Shown in pieces: positions 63,216-64,000 of a stretch of 64,000 nt of DNA. A program made the translations under genes and the position numbers. Positions within the stretch are counted from its first letter, which is position 1. Each line of letters begins with the position of its first letter. The stretch comes from Hydrogenophilales bacterium 16-64-40 (lineage in GTDB: Bacteria; Pseudomonadota; Gammaproteobacteria; Burkholderiales; Thiobacillaceae): NCBI GenBank assembly GCA_002256995.1, contig NCGX01000010.1, positions 1 to 64,000 on the forward strand, in the 5' to 3' direction. The notes under the pieces are model-generated. The model was not told where the DNA came from. It worked only from the letters and a program-made list of their open reading frames with translations, and made no database searches.

Positions 63216-64000
63216 ATGGCCCTGACGTTGCCCGTGCTCGCGCTCACCGCAGGCGAGCCCGCCGGGATCGGCCCCGACCTCTGCATCGCGCTGTCGCAGC
63301 AGGCGCTGCCGTGCCGCATCTCGGTGCTGGGCGACGCCGACGTGCTGCGCGCCCGCGCCGCGCAACTGGGCCTCGCGGTCGACTTCGTCCGCAGCGACAG
63401 CGTGCCCGCGCATCGGCCCGGCGCGCTGCACGTGCGTCATCTCCCGGTGGCCGTCCCCGTCGCCGCCGGCGTGCCCGACCCCCGCAACAGCGCCCACGTG
63501 CTGGCCCTGCTCGACGCCGCCCTCGAAGGCTGCCTGAACGGGTCGTATCACGCCATGGTCACCGCGCCGGTGCACAAGGCCGTCATCAACGACGCCGGCT
63601 TCGCCTTCACCGGCCATACCGAATACCTGGCCGACCACAGCGGCACCCAGCAGGTCGTGATGATGCTCGCCGGCGGCGGCCTGCGCGTCGCCCTGGCCAC
63701 CACCCACCTGCCGCTGCGCGCGGTGGCCGACGCCATCACGCCCGCGCTGCTCGATGCGGTGATCCGCATCCTGCACGCCGACCTGCAAGGCAAATTCGGC
63801 ATCGCCCAGCCGCGCATCCTGGTGGCCGGCCTCAACCCGCACGCCGGCGAAGCCGGCCACCTCGGACGCGAGGAAATCGACATCATCGAACCCGCGCTCG
63901 AGCGCCTGCGCGGCGAGGGCATGAACCTCGTCGGTCCGCTGCCCGCCGACACCCTGTTTTCGCGCATCCGCGTCGAGCCCTGCGACGCCGTGCTGGCGAT
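63216..64000 (+). CDS. pdxA: 4-hydroxythreonine-4-phosphate dehydrogenase PdxA (5' part)
   Basis: The open frame runs off the window; the first 261 residues are visible. It begins LPVLALTAGEPAGIGPDLC, with substrate/metal sites in APVHKAVIN, FTGHTEYLA and ATTHLPL, and LNPHAGEAGHLGREE. NAD-dependent step of pyridoxal phosphate synthesis. It starts 7 bp after surA. Confidence 0.95.
   Translation, partial: MALTLPVLALTAGEPAGIGPDLCIALSQQALPCRISVLGDADVLRARAAQLGLAVDFVRSDSVPAHRPGALHVRHLPVAVPVAAGVPDPRNSAHVLALLDAALEGCLNGSYHAMVTAPVHKAVINDAGFAFTGHTEYLADHSGTQQVVMMLAGGGLRVALATTHLPLRAVADAITPALLDAVIRILHADLQGKFGIAQPRILVAGLNPHAGEAGHLGREEIDIIEPALERLRGEGMNLVGPLPADTLFSRIRVEPCDAVLA

Noticed and set aside
61892-63319. 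Long minus-strand frame opposite surA
   Set aside because: Shadow frame; surA has signal peptide and two parvulin domains on the plus strand.

Overview
The window is a GC-rich bacterial chromosome segment with about 66 recognisable genes or gene remnants, tightly packed and mostly on the minus strand. The gene set suggests a betaproteobacterial chemolithotroph of the Thiobacillus/Sulfuricella kind. It has a TsdA-type thiosulfate dehydrogenase, a persulfide dioxygenase, several rhodaneses, a TauE/SafE sulfur-anion exporter and a DsrC-family protein. It also has assimilatory nitrate reduction, NO detoxification and a two-kinase/transferase peptidoglycan-recycling pair beside lptD-surA-pdxA. The taxon is inferred from gene content; there is no rRNA or tRNA in the window.

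Layout. 1-2.5 kb: 3' end of minD, minE, then a lower-GC patch with a DUF4143 remnant, a 63-bp copy of part of minE and a stand-alone RelA/SpoT-type alarmone synthetase. 2.5-12.5 kb: nitrogen assimilation on the minus strand. One unit is nasA with a translationally coupled TrpD2-like gene. The other is nirB-nirD-narK plus a membrane-anchored PP2C phosphatase/Ser-Thr kinase fusion. A consensus sigma-54 promoter and an NtrC-type dyad lie upstream of nirB, and a near-consensus sigma-54 element lies just upstream of nasA. 12.7-20.5 kb: an MFS transporter, tsdA, a decayed quinone-reductase-like gene, a type V autotransporter, an Hsp20 and a CorC/HlyC-like CBS protein. 20.5-28 kb: an all-minus sulfur-handling block with two ArsR-rhodanese fusion regulators, a persulfide dioxygenase, a periplasmic rhodanese, TauE, two MFS transporters and several broken genes (a TauE start, a cysteine desulfurase start and a frameshifted small gene).

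28-35.5 kb: queD, two alpha/beta hydrolases, a rhodanese lipoprotein, a minimal mer locus (merR, merT, merP and a GDCCVxC protein, with no merA), rubredoxin reductase, rubredoxin, rubrerythrin, and two small envelope genes. 35.5-44.2 kb: an RND tripartite efflux operon and a ModE-modABC molybdate locus with a ModE-like operator. 44.2-49.8 kb: oxyR/katG divergent pair, ZIP metal transporter, HPP protein and a DsrC-like protein lacking the terminal catalytic cysteine. 49.9-53.9 kb: LysR regulator, nsrR/hmp divergent pair, methyltransferase, dsbC. 53.9-64 kb: ubiquinone hydroxylases, pepP, murU, amgK, then divergently lptD, surA and the 5' part of pdxA.

How it fits together: nitrate is imported by NarK, reduced by NasA with ModABC-supplied molybdenum, and the nitrite is reduced by NirBD. 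Reactive by-products are handled by NsrR/Hmp (NO), OxyR/KatG and rubrerythrin (peroxide). Sulfur intermediates are handled by the rhodanese/persulfide dioxygenase/TauE block. The least explained parts are the duplicated ArsR-rhodanese block, the kinase-phosphatase in the nitrite reductase operon, and a 34-bp promoter motif shared by the rubrerythrin and DsrC-like genes 15 kb apart.
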